This document shows, piece after piece, positions 26,964-34,382 of a stretch of 64,000 bases of DNA. The notes beneath the pieces were generated by a model. The model was not told the origin of the DNA and did no database searches. It saw only the letters and a list, made by a program, of their open reading frames with translations. Position 1 is the stretch's first letter. Every line of letters begins with the position of its first letter. The stretch is from Micromonospora lutea. Its GTDB lineage: Bacteria; Actinomycetota; Actinomycetes; Mycobacteriales; Micromonosporaceae. The stretch is taken from assembly GCF_016863535.1 (NCBI RefSeq), contig NZ_BOPB01000002.1:372001-436000 (forward strand), given 5' to 3'. The translations under genes were made by a program, and so were the position numbers.

Positions 26964-27016
26964 GCCAATCTTGGACACTTACCGTTCGGCTCGAACGGTA
27001 AGTGTCCAAGATTGGC
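26964..27016. repeat. Perfect 25-bp inverted repeat with 3-base loop
   Basis: The left arm 26964-26988 (starts GCCAATCTTGGACACTTACC) and the right arm 26992-27016 are exact reverse complements, with GCT between. It lies in the 447-base stretch 26841-27287, where I see no convincing gene. The rest of the stretch (27017-27287) holds only short frames and becomes AT-richer toward 27240. No T-run follows, so it may be a mobile-element remnant, a cruciform or a strong terminator. Confidence 0.9.
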
Positions 27017-27287
27017 CGTCCTTGTTCCTCCAGTCGCGGCGCGCCACCGCGCGAATCAGGTCGCTGAATTCCGTCCGTACGCTCACGGTGATGTAACCGT
27101 GCAGCGGCTCGAAGGTGATCCCTGGAACCAAGGCCGCAACTCAAGGGGGCAGGTTTGGCAGCGCCAGCGGTGGCAAACATTGCGCTGGCCTATTCCCGTT
27201 GGCGCATGAAATTCTCTGGACGAAAATTCACGTATGATGGCCTAGATCAATTTGTGTGCGATCTTGGTGCGCTGCTATCTAGGTTCG

Positions 27288-27554
27288 GTGCATTACGTCA
27301 GAGGTCACTACCGGAACGGGCGATGGGTGCGTCCGCACTATCGCCGCAACGGGGGCGCCGCCCCCTTGATCAGCGAGGATGCGCAGGTGCGTGTTCGCCG
27401 CCACCAGCGCGCTGATGGAACGTGGGTGCGTTCGCACTACCGTCACCGCACAACGACGCAGCCGGACAGTGAGGACGATAGCAACGTCGGTTTCCTGGTC
27501 GCTGGCATGCTGCTGCTCGTGGTTTTCCTTGTGATCGTGTCTTCGCAATCCTGA
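27288..27554 (+). CDS. Small tail-anchored membrane protein with duplicated VRxHYR motif
   Basis: About 88 residues from GTG 27288; an in-frame GTG at 27252 would add 12. Two copies of a Tyr/Arg/His/Trp motif are seen: VRGHYRNGRWVRPHYRRN and VRRHQRADGTWVRSHYRHR. An acidic spacer (DSEDDSN) and one C-terminal membrane helix (VGFLVAGMLLLVVFLVIV) follow. Similar short repeats occur in various bacterial and phage proteins without a clear role. The region is less GC-rich than its surroundings, which suggests horizontal transfer. A hairpin follows at 27587-27613. Confidence 0.6.
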   Translation: MHYVRGHYRNGRWVRPHYRRNGGAAPLISEDAQVRVRRHQRADGTWVRSHYRHRTTTQPDSEDDSNVGFLVAGMLLLVVFLVIVSSQS

Positions 27555-27586
27555 TGGATCATGGCGGCCTGCCGCCAGAGGCTTGC

Positions 27587-27613
27587 CGGGTGTGGCTTAT
27601 GGAGCCACACCCG
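27587..27613 (+). terminator. Hairpin after the small membrane protein gene
   Basis: The perfect 11-bp stem CGGGTGTGGCT / AGCCACACCCG has the loop TATGG. It lies 33 bases after the stop at 27554. No T-run follows, as is common in high-GC actinomycetes. Confidence 0.55.
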
Positions 27614-27723
27614 CTGGCGTCGATCAAGTGCCGGGTTTCGACTTGAGAAAGGTTTCGCTTGCAGAGGTAAGCGGAGCCTCGCCAAGGTCTTGAAATCTCG
27701 CAGACGGCCGCGCCTCGAAGAGG

Positions 27724-27918
27724 TCAGTGGTGCTTGCGGGTCGCCGCGAGGAAGGTCGTCCAGGCGGTGGGGGTGAAGGTGAGGGCGGGGCCGTGTGGGT
27801 CTTTGCTGTCGCGTACGGCGACCACGCCGGGCAGGTTGCCGGCGACCTCGACACACTCACCGCCGTTGCCGCCGCTGCGAGTGCTCTTGCGCCAGCGCGC
27901 GCCGGTCAAATCAACCAC
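27724..27918 (-). CDS. DUF397 small protein
   Basis: 64 residues: MVDLTGARWRKSTRSGGNGG, ECVEVA, GVVAVRDSKDPHGPAL and FTPTAWTTFL are the standard DUF397 blocks. It overlaps the end of the upstream XRE gene by 8 bases. Such pairs are widespread in streptomycetes and relatives (WhiJ/AbaA-like modules); the small protein is thought to act with its HTH partner, in some cases as an antidote-like modulator. Confidence 0.9.
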   Translation of the reverse strand: MVDLTGARWRKSTRSGGNGGECVEVAGNLPGVVAVRDSKDPHGPALTFTPTAWTTFLAATRKHH

Positions 27919-28795
27919 GATGAACCTCCCCGATGATCTTGTCGATCAGTTGCCTTGATTGTTCCTCATCAAGGGCGAGCCTGAGCAGGCTCGACCATGC
28001 TTTCTCGTAGGCGGCGAACTCAGACGGTCGGTCCAGGTACAGCGCGCCGGTCCACGACTCGCAGTAGACGACGGAGGGCTCGGGAGTGGCGCGGTTGCCC
28101 AAGGGAAAGTCGAGCAGCACGAATTCGCCGCCGACCGCTCCGAGGTGCGGGCCAGCGGCGAGCGGCAGGAATCGAATCGAGACATTCGGCAAGCCGCTCA
28201 ACTCCTGCAAGTGCTTCAACTGCTGAGCGGTGACGGTCGGCGTGTCGACCGGTCGGAGTAGGACGGACTCGCAGAGGACGACCTGCACCTGGGGTGCCTT
28301 GGGCAGGCGGCGGGTCAGCAGCGACTGGCGTTGTAGACGAAGGTCGACGGCGCGTTCGCGGTCGTCGTCGGTCATGTCCGGCTGGTCGATCCGGTAGATG
28401 CCCCGGGCGTAGTCCCGAGTCTGAAAGATGCCCGGCACGAGGCTGTTCTTATAGAACCGCAGTCGAGATGCGGCGGATTCGAGGCCGACGTACAGCTCGA
28501 ACCAGTCGGGGATGGCGTCGCCGTAGGCGTGCCACCAGCCTTTCGCCTTTGTCTCGGCGGCCAGTGCGGTGAGCGCCCGGGTCAGGTCGCCGCGTGCGCC
28601 GTACAGCTCGCACATGGCTCGGACGTCGACGCCGCGCACGGAGCCGAGGCCGCTCTCGATCCGCCACACCTTCTGCCGGCTGCACTCCAGCGCCTCGGCG
28701 GCGGCGTCGAGCGTTATCCCGGCCTCGGTGCGCAGGTCACGCAGGGTCCTGCCGAGTTGGCGTCGGGGCACTGTCGACCCCATGTCTTCGGCCAT
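27911..28795 (-). CDS. XRE-family regulator with DUF5753
   Basis: 294 residues from ATG 28795, preceded by GGAGGGAGG. The N-terminal HTH (RTLRDLRTEAGITLDAAAEALECSRQKVWRIESG, in parts) is followed by a DUF5753 ligand-like domain (WWHAYGDAIPDWFELYVGLE, LVPGIFQTRDYARG, VLCESVLLRPV, FLPLAAGPH). It is coupled to the downstream DUF397 gene by an 8-base overlap. It is likely a WhiJ-type developmental or stress repressor; the signal is unknown. An upstream extension to 28891 is rejected because of the strong ribosome site at 28795. Confidence 0.9.
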   Translation of the reverse strand: MAEDMGSTVPRRQLGRTLRDLRTEAGITLDAAAEALECSRQKVWRIESGLGSVRGVDVRAMCELYGARGDLTRALTALAAETKAKGWWHAYGDAIPDWFELYVGLESAASRLRFYKNSLVPGIFQTRDYARGIYRIDQPDMTDDDRERAVDLRLQRQSLLTRRLPKAPQVQVVLCESVLLRPVDTPTVTAQQLKHLQELSGLPNVSIRFLPLAAGPHLGAVGGEFVLLDFPLGNRATPEPSVVYCESWTGALYLDRPSEFAAYEKAWSSLLRLALDEEQSRQLIDKIIGEVHRG

Positions 28796-28809
28796 CGCAC
28801 CCTCCCTCC

Positions 28810-28826
28810 TGTTGTGTTTTGCAACA
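28810..28826. promoter_or_regulatory. TGTTG-N7-CAACA palindrome upstream of the XRE gene
   Basis: A short inverted repeat lies 15 bases before the XRE start, overlapping the ribosome-site side, and could be its autoregulatory site. The evidence is only position and symmetry. Confidence 0.35.
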
Positions 28827-29063
28827 TCCTGGCGGCGAATATGGAATCCGAAAAGGGTGTGCGCGAGCAGTGAAACGGTATGACGCGACATCCATTGTGG
28901 CGGTGTTTCCGACCCTACAAGATGGGGCTGACAAGGGCCATGACCGTGGAATTCCCGGCCCCGTCAAATTCGAATTCATCTGTCCCGCACCGAAGGGGTG
29001 GTGCCGACCCGTGCGCGCATTCAGTCAATCGCCAGGCAGCAGCGCAGACCGGGCAGGTGAGCG

Positions 29064-31067
29064 GTGACCGTCGTGACCTGCCCCGACTGTGACGGGTTGA
29101 CCTTCCAGTTGTCGCCGTGCCGGTGCACCAACTTGGGGGACCGGTTCCTGGCCGACGAGGCGGCCACGCCCACCCGACCGGAGGCGTACCGCGAGTGTGA
29201 GCAGTGTCGGGGCGTGGGCAAAGCGGCGTACCCCTGTCATCGCTGCGAACGGCGCGGGCGGCGGCGGGCGCAGCTGGTGCTCAGCGTGGCCAACCTGGAC
29301 ACCGGCGCGGTCGCCTCCCACAATGTTGTGCCCGGCGGCCTCGATCCGGAGCCGACCCCGACCGGGTGGGTGGTTCGGCTCCGCGACCGGGTACGCGAGT
29401 TGGCCGCCAGCGTCGGTGCCAGCGTGACCGGCGGTGTGCCGGAGCTGTGGTTGCCGTCGCAGTGGCGGCCCGACCTGCCGGCCCTGCACCGATTGGAGCT
29501 GGAAGCCCAGGCGATCGTGGGGTGGGACAGCACGCCCTGGCGGCTGTTCGTCGGGAGGTGCCAGCCTGCGCCGCCGGTCGATCCGGCCGATCGGCTGGTG
29601 CGGCTCTGTGCGCTGGCCGACCTGCTCCTGCTCGACCTGGTTGTCGAGGTACGTCGGCAGGGGCAGGGCTGGACCGTCCGGTACGAGGTGCCCGGATCGC
29701 CGGTGCCGCAAAGCGCGATCGGTCGTCGCGACCTGCCGGAAGCCCTGGCCGCCACCGACGTGGCCGACGCGCTCGCCGGGCTCGCCGAGCGTGGCCGGGG
29801 CGTCGCCGCCCGGCTGGTGCAGCCCGACCGGACGCGCCCACCCGCCGTGCCGGCGGTCGACGTGGACCAGCTCGAACGCCGCATCCTCGCCGACTGCGTC
29901 GACCCGGTCGACGGTGTCGAGCTGCCCGGAGCGCAGGCGATCTGGCGGGACGGGTGCTGGTGGCACACCAGCCTGCGCGACGGCGAACCGGTCGAGGACC
30001 TGGTCGAGCAGCCCACCGGGCAGGTGCTGCGCCGGACGCGGGTGCCGTTGCGGCGCGGCTTCACCCCGCCCGACCCGTCCTGGCTCGGTGCGGAGATCGG
30101 TTGGCGGCCCTGCCCGGACTGCGTGCCCGGCAGCCGGCTGCGTAGCTGCGACTGCCGCCTCGGTGGCCGTACCGCCGATGTTGGCTGCCCGCACTGCCGG
30201 GGTGCCGGCCTGCGGCCCTCGGCGCTGGCCTGTTTCAGCTGCGATGACACCCACCGGCTCTACGACGCGGTGGTGATCACGCTGAGCGACCTGCGGCACC
30301 GGGTGGTGCACCTGGCCTGGCACACCGGCACGTCGGAGGAGGTCACGCTCGTCGCCACGCAGCCCGGCGGCAAGCCGGTGGTCCGGCTGCCCGACCGCTA
30401 CCGGCTCGCGGCCTGGGCACCCATCCTCGGGGTACGACCCGAGGACCTTGCCGAGGCCGACGGCGGGTACGACATCGAGGCGGATCTGCTCGGCGGGTAC
30501 GTCACGCTGCCCTGGACCGGGGCCGACCCGGTGGCCGAGCAGGTGCGCGCCGCCGGCCGGGGCCAGCCCGCCGGCCGGTTGGTCGTGTCGGCGGTACGCC
30601 CCGACGCCCCACCCCTGCCCGAGCTGATCCGGCTCGCGCTCGGCCTGGACCTGGCGTTGGAGGTGAACGTCTGCGACCTGCGGCGCAACGCCGGTGACCC
30701 GCTGCTCGTGAGCGGGCTGCGCTGGTCGGTCCACCTGCGCAACCGCGACGCCCCGGTGAGCCCGGACGAGTGGCCGTACCGGCCGACCCTGGAGGCGGCG
30801 CTCGCCGGGTGCGTCGAGTACCTGGCCGACACCGTCGTCGAGGCCGTGCCGGTCGACCTGGCGGTGCCGATCCCGGTGCCTGCCGCCGCGCCGAGCGACG
30901 TGACCGCCGACCCGGTGCCGGTGCTGCTGCGGCTGGCCGCCCGGCACGCCGGGCAGACCCTGACCGTCCGCTTCACCCGCGCCGGCTGCACCCTGCACCT
31001 CCATCACGACGAGGGCGTGCACCTGCTCGCCGAAGCCACCGACCTGCACGAACTCCGGTTGACCTAA
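29064..31067 (+). CDS. Unknown protein with two 8-Cys DnaJ-like zinc modules
   Basis: 667 residues from GTG 29064. I do not recognise the family beyond actinobacterial hypothetical proteins. Residues 6-61 hold CPDC, CRC, CEQCRGVG and CHRC. Residues about 350-397 hold CPDC, CDC, CPHCRGAG and CFSC. The two clusters follow the same order, as a duplicated zinc-binding module like the DnaJ central domain. The regions after each cluster (about 70-340 and 400-660) are leucine-rich, without membrane segments; a role in protein or nucleic-acid binding is possible but not shown. The stop overlaps the convergent serine hydrolase stop by four bases. Confidence 0.75.
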   Translation: MTVVTCPDCDGLTFQLSPCRCTNLGDRFLADEAATPTRPEAYRECEQCRGVGKAAYPCHRCERRGRRRAQLVLSVANLDTGAVASHNVVPGGLDPEPTPTGWVVRLRDRVRELAASVGASVTGGVPELWLPSQWRPDLPALHRLELEAQAIVGWDSTPWRLFVGRCQPAPPVDPADRLVRLCALADLLLLDLVVEVRRQGQGWTVRYEVPGSPVPQSAIGRRDLPEALAATDVADALAGLAERGRGVAARLVQPDRTRPPAVPAVDVDQLERRILADCVDPVDGVELPGAQAIWRDGCWWHTSLRDGEPVEDLVEQPTGQVLRRTRVPLRRGFTPPDPSWLGAEIGWRPCPDCVPGSRLRSCDCRLGGRTADVGCPHCRGAGLRPSALACFSCDDTHRLYDAVVITLSDLRHRVVHLAWHTGTSEEVTLVATQPGGKPVVRLPDRYRLAAWAPILGVRPEDLAEADGGYDIEADLLGGYVTLPWTGADPVAEQVRAAGRGQPAGRLVVSAVRPDAPPLPELIRLALGLDLALEVNVCDLRRNAGDPLLVSGLRWSVHLRNRDAPVSPDEWPYRPTLEAALAGCVEYLADTVVEAVPVDLAVPIPVPAAAPSDVTADPVPVLLRLAARHAGQTLTVRFTRAGCTLHLHHDEGVHLLAEATDLHELRLT

Positions 31068-32629
31068 CGGTCTGATGCGCTGCGTCGGGGCACCAGCGCC
31101 AGCCCGGCGAGGCGGGTGAGCGCGACTGCCACCGCAAGCCCGGCAACGGCGCCGATGACCTGCGCCACGTCGGGCATCCACAGGGAAACCTGACCGAGCC
31201 CGTCGGCTCCCTTGAGGGCCGGGACCCCCCACACCACCGTCGCGGCCAGCCCACCGCAGCCAACGACCCAGCCGAGCGTACGGACGGTCTCGCGACGGTC
31301 GCGGACGGCTCCCGAGCGGCGTCGGCGGACCACGCGGACGAGCGCCCAGACCAGCGCGACCACCAGGAGCGCAGCAAGACCCATCAGCCCGACCAGGCCT
31401 CCGGTCAACAACGGGTCCGGCCCCGCCTCGGCGGTCGGCGCAGCGTGCAGTATCCGGGCGATGTTGAACGCCGCCGAGACGAGCAGCGGGTCCATCGCCA
31501 GGCTGTAGGCGTTGGCCAGGACGACCACGCCGATCCTGGTTTCCGGCACCAACACCAGGTGGCTGAAGTATCCCGGCGTGGCGCCGGCGTGCCACACGAT
31601 GCGGGCGTCCGGTCCCGTGAGGGTTGTTTCTCGCCAGCCCAACCCGTACCGGCCGCTGCCACCGGTCGACACCTGACCGGTCTGCATCCGCTGGATGGTG
31701 TCGGCGGACAGCAGGGTCGTGTCGCCGTACCGGCCGCCGGCGAGTTGGGTGGTGGCGAACCGGGTGAGGTCGTCCAGGCTCGCCGTCAGGTAACCGTACG
31801 GCACGCCGGAGGTGTCGAAGGGCGAGTCGAACCGCTGCGGACGGCCGAAGTAGTACCGGTGGCCAGCCGGCAGTCCGATGGCCTGCGCCTCGTCTGCCGT
31901 GGTGGCGACCTGCCGTGTCCCGAGCGGGTCGAGGACGGCCTGCCGGAGGTAGCCGCCGAACGGCAGCCCGCTGACGGCCTCCACCAGCGCACCGAGGACC
32001 AGGTAGTTCGCGTCGCTGTACTCGTGCCGCGTACCCGGGGCGGCGACGATGCGCAGCTTCGCCAGGTTCCGCACCGCGCGGGTGAGCGCGCCGGGCGCGT
32101 TGTCGAAGCGGTCGGTGTAGTCCGCCCTGCCCGCGACCTGGGGCATCCCGCTGGTGTGGGTCAACAGGTGCCGGACCGTGATCTGTTCGGCCGCTGACTC
32201 GTCGGCCAGCCGGAACCACGGGACATACCGGCGCACCGGTTCGTCGAGTGCGACCCGGCCGGCCTCGACCAGCGCAAGGACCGCGACGGCGGTGACGGGT
32301 TTGCTCACCGATCCGATCAGGAACGGGGTCTGTGGGGTCACCGGGGCGCCGTCACCGTCGACTCCCCGCCCTTCCCGGTACGCGACCTGCCCGTCCCGAA
32401 TCACCGCGACGGCCAGACCCGGGATCCGGGCCTCGGCCTGGTATCGATCTACCAGTGCCGTCACCTGTGCGATCTCATCGACGTCCGAGCCGGTCGCCGC
32501 AGCGGCCGGCAGCGCCACACCGGGCGGCAGCACCGCTGGCACCGTGACGGCGACGACCAGGGCCAGTGCCGCCAGCATCCGTCGCCAGCCGGTCACCGCC
32601 CGATCCGGTTCGCTGAACATCGCCCGCAT
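31064..32629 (-). CDS. Serine hydrolase (beta-lactamase/PBP4*-like) with C-terminal membrane domain
   Basis: 521 residues. A signal-like helix (MLAALALVVAVTVPAVL) is followed by a class C beta-lactamase-type domain with SxxK in IGSVSKPVTAV, Tyr in RHEYSDANYLVLG and HxG in WHAGATPGYFSHL. The last 130 residues have about four membrane segments (LLTGGLVGLMGLAALLVV...). It acts outside the cell, perhaps as a D-amino acid peptidase or esterase on wall-related substrates. It begins 8 bases after the upstream membrane-protein gene, so it is probably the third gene of an operon with the regulator at 33296. Confidence 0.87.
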   Translation of the reverse strand: MRAMFSEPDRAVTGWRRMLAALALVVAVTVPAVLPPGVALPAAAATGSDVDEIAQVTALVDRYQAEARIPGLAVAVIRDGQVAYREGRGVDGDGAPVTPQTPFLIGSVSKPVTAVAVLALVEAGRVALDEPVRRYVPWFRLADESAAEQITVRHLLTHTSGMPQVAGRADYTDRFDNAPGALTRAVRNLAKLRIVAAPGTRHEYSDANYLVLGALVEAVSGLPFGGYLRQAVLDPLGTRQVATTADEAQAIGLPAGHRYYFGRPQRFDSPFDTSGVPYGYLTASLDDLTRFATTQLAGGRYGDTTLLSADTIQRMQTGQVSTGGSGRYGLGWRETTLTGPDARIVWHAGATPGYFSHLVLVPETRIGVVVLANAYSLAMDPLLVSAAFNIARILHAAPTAEAGPDPLLTGGLVGLMGLAALLVVALVWALVRVVRRRRSGAVRDRRETVRTLGWVVGCGGLAATVVWGVPALKGADGLGQVSLWMPDVAQVIGAVAGLAVAVALTRLAGLALVPRRSASDR

Positions 32630-32637
32630 CCCGTTGC

Positions 32638-32961
32638 TCAGCCGATCTGGCTGAGCAGCCGTTCCAGGTTGGCCAGGCGTTCCTTGACCTCGGCGATCTC
32701 GGTACGCGTCGTGTGCAGCTCCTCGCGGATTCCGTCGAGGGCGGTAGCGGTGGTCCGGCTGTGCTCGACGAACCGCGTCTGGGCGTCACCGGCGTGTTCG
32801 GCCAGTTGCCGGTACTGCTGCTCCCGTGCCGCGGAGTGCCGGGCCCGGTAGATCCCCATTGCCACGAACGCGACGATCACCATCAACGCGACCAGCAGCA
32901 CGGTCGATGTGATCATGGCGATCTCGGGGATGTTGTCGTCGGCAGCCACGATGCTCGTCAT
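32638..32961 (-). CDS. Small membrane protein with coiled coil
   Basis: 107 residues. One membrane helix (AMITSTVLLVALMVIVAFVAMGI, about 15-37) is followed by a long charged coiled coil (AREQQYRQLAEHAGDAQ...EIAEVKERLANLERLLSQIG). The ATG overlaps the upstream regulator stop (ATGA) and the serine hydrolase follows 8 bases after. It may anchor or oligomerise an operon partner. Function is unknown. Confidence 0.8.
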   Translation of the reverse strand: MTSIVAADDNIPEIAMITSTVLLVALMVIVAFVAMGIYRARHSAAREQQYRQLAEHAGDAQTRFVEHSRTTATALDGIREELHTTRTEIAEVKERLANLERLLSQIG

Positions 32962-33296
32962 TGTTTTTCCTCATCCTTCTGCCCGGGAACGGTCAGCGTC
33001 GGTACGGCCGTCGCGATGGTCTGCGCAGTCAGCGTCAGCGCGAATGGAGCGAGGTCGAACCACTTGACCGAACTGCCGTCCGGGGCCGTCTCCAGGGTGC
33101 CGACGACCAGTTCGGCGGCCTCCAACTTCTGTAGGTGCATGTAGAGCAGGGGCCGGTTCATCCGCAGCCGGCGGGCCAACTCGCTGACGTAGCTGCGACC
33201 CTCGGCGAGCGCGGCGACGATCCGCAGCCGGTGCGGACTGGCCAACGCCGCGAGCATCGCCAACAGCTCGTCGCCGGTCGGCGTCTCACGACTCAT
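32958..33296 (-). CDS. ArsR-like winged-helix regulator
   Basis: 112 residues from ATG 33296 (MSRETPTGDELLAMLAAL). The HTH reads LASPHRLRIVAALAEGRSYVSELARRLRMNRPLLYMHLQKLEAAELV, with a wing (SSVKWFDLAPFAL). There are no metal-binding Cys. Two palindromes at 33325-33364 lie just upstream and overlap a likely promoter, so it probably represses its own operon (regulator, membrane protein, serine hydrolase). Confidence 0.87.
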   Translation of the reverse strand: MSRETPTGDELLAMLAALASPHRLRIVAALAEGRSYVSELARRLRMNRPLLYMHLQKLEAAELVVGTLETAPDGSSVKWFDLAPFALTLTAQTIATAVPTLTVPGQKDEEKQ

Positions 33297-33324
33297 GCTC
33301 TGGCACCCTTCCACCACACTGGGT

Positions 33325-33364
33325 GTCAGAAACTTCTGACGCCCCCTGTCAGAGAATACTGACA
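33325..33364. promoter_or_regulatory. Two GTCAG palindromes over the divergent promoter region
   Basis: Site 1 is GTCAGAA-AC-TTCTGAC (33325-33340). Site 2 is TGTCAG-N6-CTGACA (33347-33364). The half-site GTCAG is shared. On the minus strand TTGACG (33384-33379) and CAGTAT or TATTCT near 33361-33353 form a plausible promoter overlapped by site 2. Autoregulation by the winged-helix protein is inferred. Confidence 0.6.
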
Positions 33365-33471
33365 GTCTGGTGGGCGGTCGTCAAGCAGCCGTGACGCGAT
33401 CGGTCGGGTTCGGAACCGACCCGGTTGGCACGGCAACGACCGGACGTGGCACGGTGAGCGGGGAGGTGGCG

Positions 33472-33876
33472 GTGAGCAGGGCGGTGGAGGAGACGAACCG
33501 GGCGATGTTGCGGGCCCGGGACGCCATGGACCGGGCGTACGCCCAGCCGCTCGACATCCCCAGCCTGGCGCGGATCGCGCACGTCTCCGAGGCGCACTTC
33601 ATCCGCACGTTCCGGGCCACCTTCGGTGAGACGCCGCACCGCTACCTGCAACGGCGTCGGGTGGAGCGGGCGATGGACCTGCTGCTGAACACCGGCCGGG
33701 ATGTCACGGACATCTGCACGGCGGTCGGGTTCGGCAGTCTCGGGACGTTCAGTCGTACCTTCCGGCAGATCGTCGGTGAGTCGCCCACCGACTACCGCAG
33801 GCGGCGGACGGCGCCCGCAGCGCCGGTGCCGAGTTGCTTCACGAAGGCGTGGACCAGACCGAGCAGTTTTGGATAA
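33472..33876 (+). CDS. AraC-family regulator, DNA-binding domain only
   Basis: 134 residues from GTG 33472 with GGGGAGG five bases upstream. It is nearly all AraC double-HTH: LDIPSLARIAHVSEAHFIRTFRATFGETPHRYLQRRRVERAMDLL, then DVTDICTAVGFGSLGTFSRTFRQIVGESPTDYR. There is no N-terminal sensor domain. It is followed 35 bases later by a VOC-fold protein in the same direction, a pairing common in actinomycetes, so it may control that gene. Confidence 0.87.
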   Translation: MSRAVEETNRAMLRARDAMDRAYAQPLDIPSLARIAHVSEAHFIRTFRATFGETPHRYLQRRRVERAMDLLLNTGRDVTDICTAVGFGSLGTFSRTFRQIVGESPTDYRRRRTAPAAPVPSCFTKAWTRPSSFG

Positions 33877-33911
33877 GCAGCAGCTCAGAGCGTTGCACTA
33901 GCGTTCCCGGC

Positions 33912-34334
33912 ATGACGATGAACGCGATCAGCCGCTCTCAGATCTACGTCCTCGACCAGGACGAGGCACTCGACTTCTACATCGGCAAGCTCGGCCTGGA
34001 GCTGCACACCGACCAGGATCTCGGGTTCATGCGCTGGCTCACGGTCAACATCCCCGGTGACCGGCAGCGGGAGATCCTGCTGGAGAAGCCGGGCCCGCCG
34101 AACCTCGACCCGGCCACTGCCGAGCAGGTCCGCGAACTGCTCACCAAGGGCGCCGCCGGTGGCTTCCTCTTCATGACCACCGACGACGCCCACAAGACGT
34201 ACGAAGACCTGGTCGCCAAGGGCGTCGACATCACCGACGAGCCGGTGGAACGGCCGTACGGCATCGACTTCGGTGTCCGCGACCCGTTCGGCAACCGGAT
34301 CCGCATCGGCCAGATGTTCGATGCGGCGGGGTGA
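33912..34334 (+). CDS. VOC (glyoxalase/bleomycin-resistance fold) protein
   Basis: 140 residues from ATG 33912 (MTMNAISRSQIYVLDQDEAL). Two beta-alpha-beta-beta-beta modules are visible: DFYIGKLGLEL...FMRWLTVNIPG and AHKTYEDLVAKGVDITDEPVERPYG, ending in DFGVRDPFGNRIRIGQ. The fold serves glyoxalases, dioxygenases and antibiotic-sequestering proteins; no specific activity can be assigned. Confidence 0.88.
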   Translation: MTMNAISRSQIYVLDQDEALDFYIGKLGLELHTDQDLGFMRWLTVNIPGDRQREILLEKPGPPNLDPATAEQVRELLTKGAAGGFLFMTTDDAHKTYEDLVAKGVDITDEPVERPYGIDFGVRDPFGNRIRIGQMFDAAG

Positions 34335-34382
34335 GCCGTGGCCGGGTCGTCAACCGTCGCGTCTGGACGGAGTCGATGTCGA

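Noticed and set aside
27017..27250. Short frames downstream of the 25-bp inverted repeat
   Set aside because: Several frames of 60-90 codons overlap, none with a ribosome site or recognisable motif.
29025..32219. 1064-residue open frame on the minus strand
   Set aside because: It lies antisense to the zinc-module gene and in another frame of the serine hydrolase gene. The product is Arg/Gly/Pro-rich with no domain; this is typical of GC-rich shadow frames.
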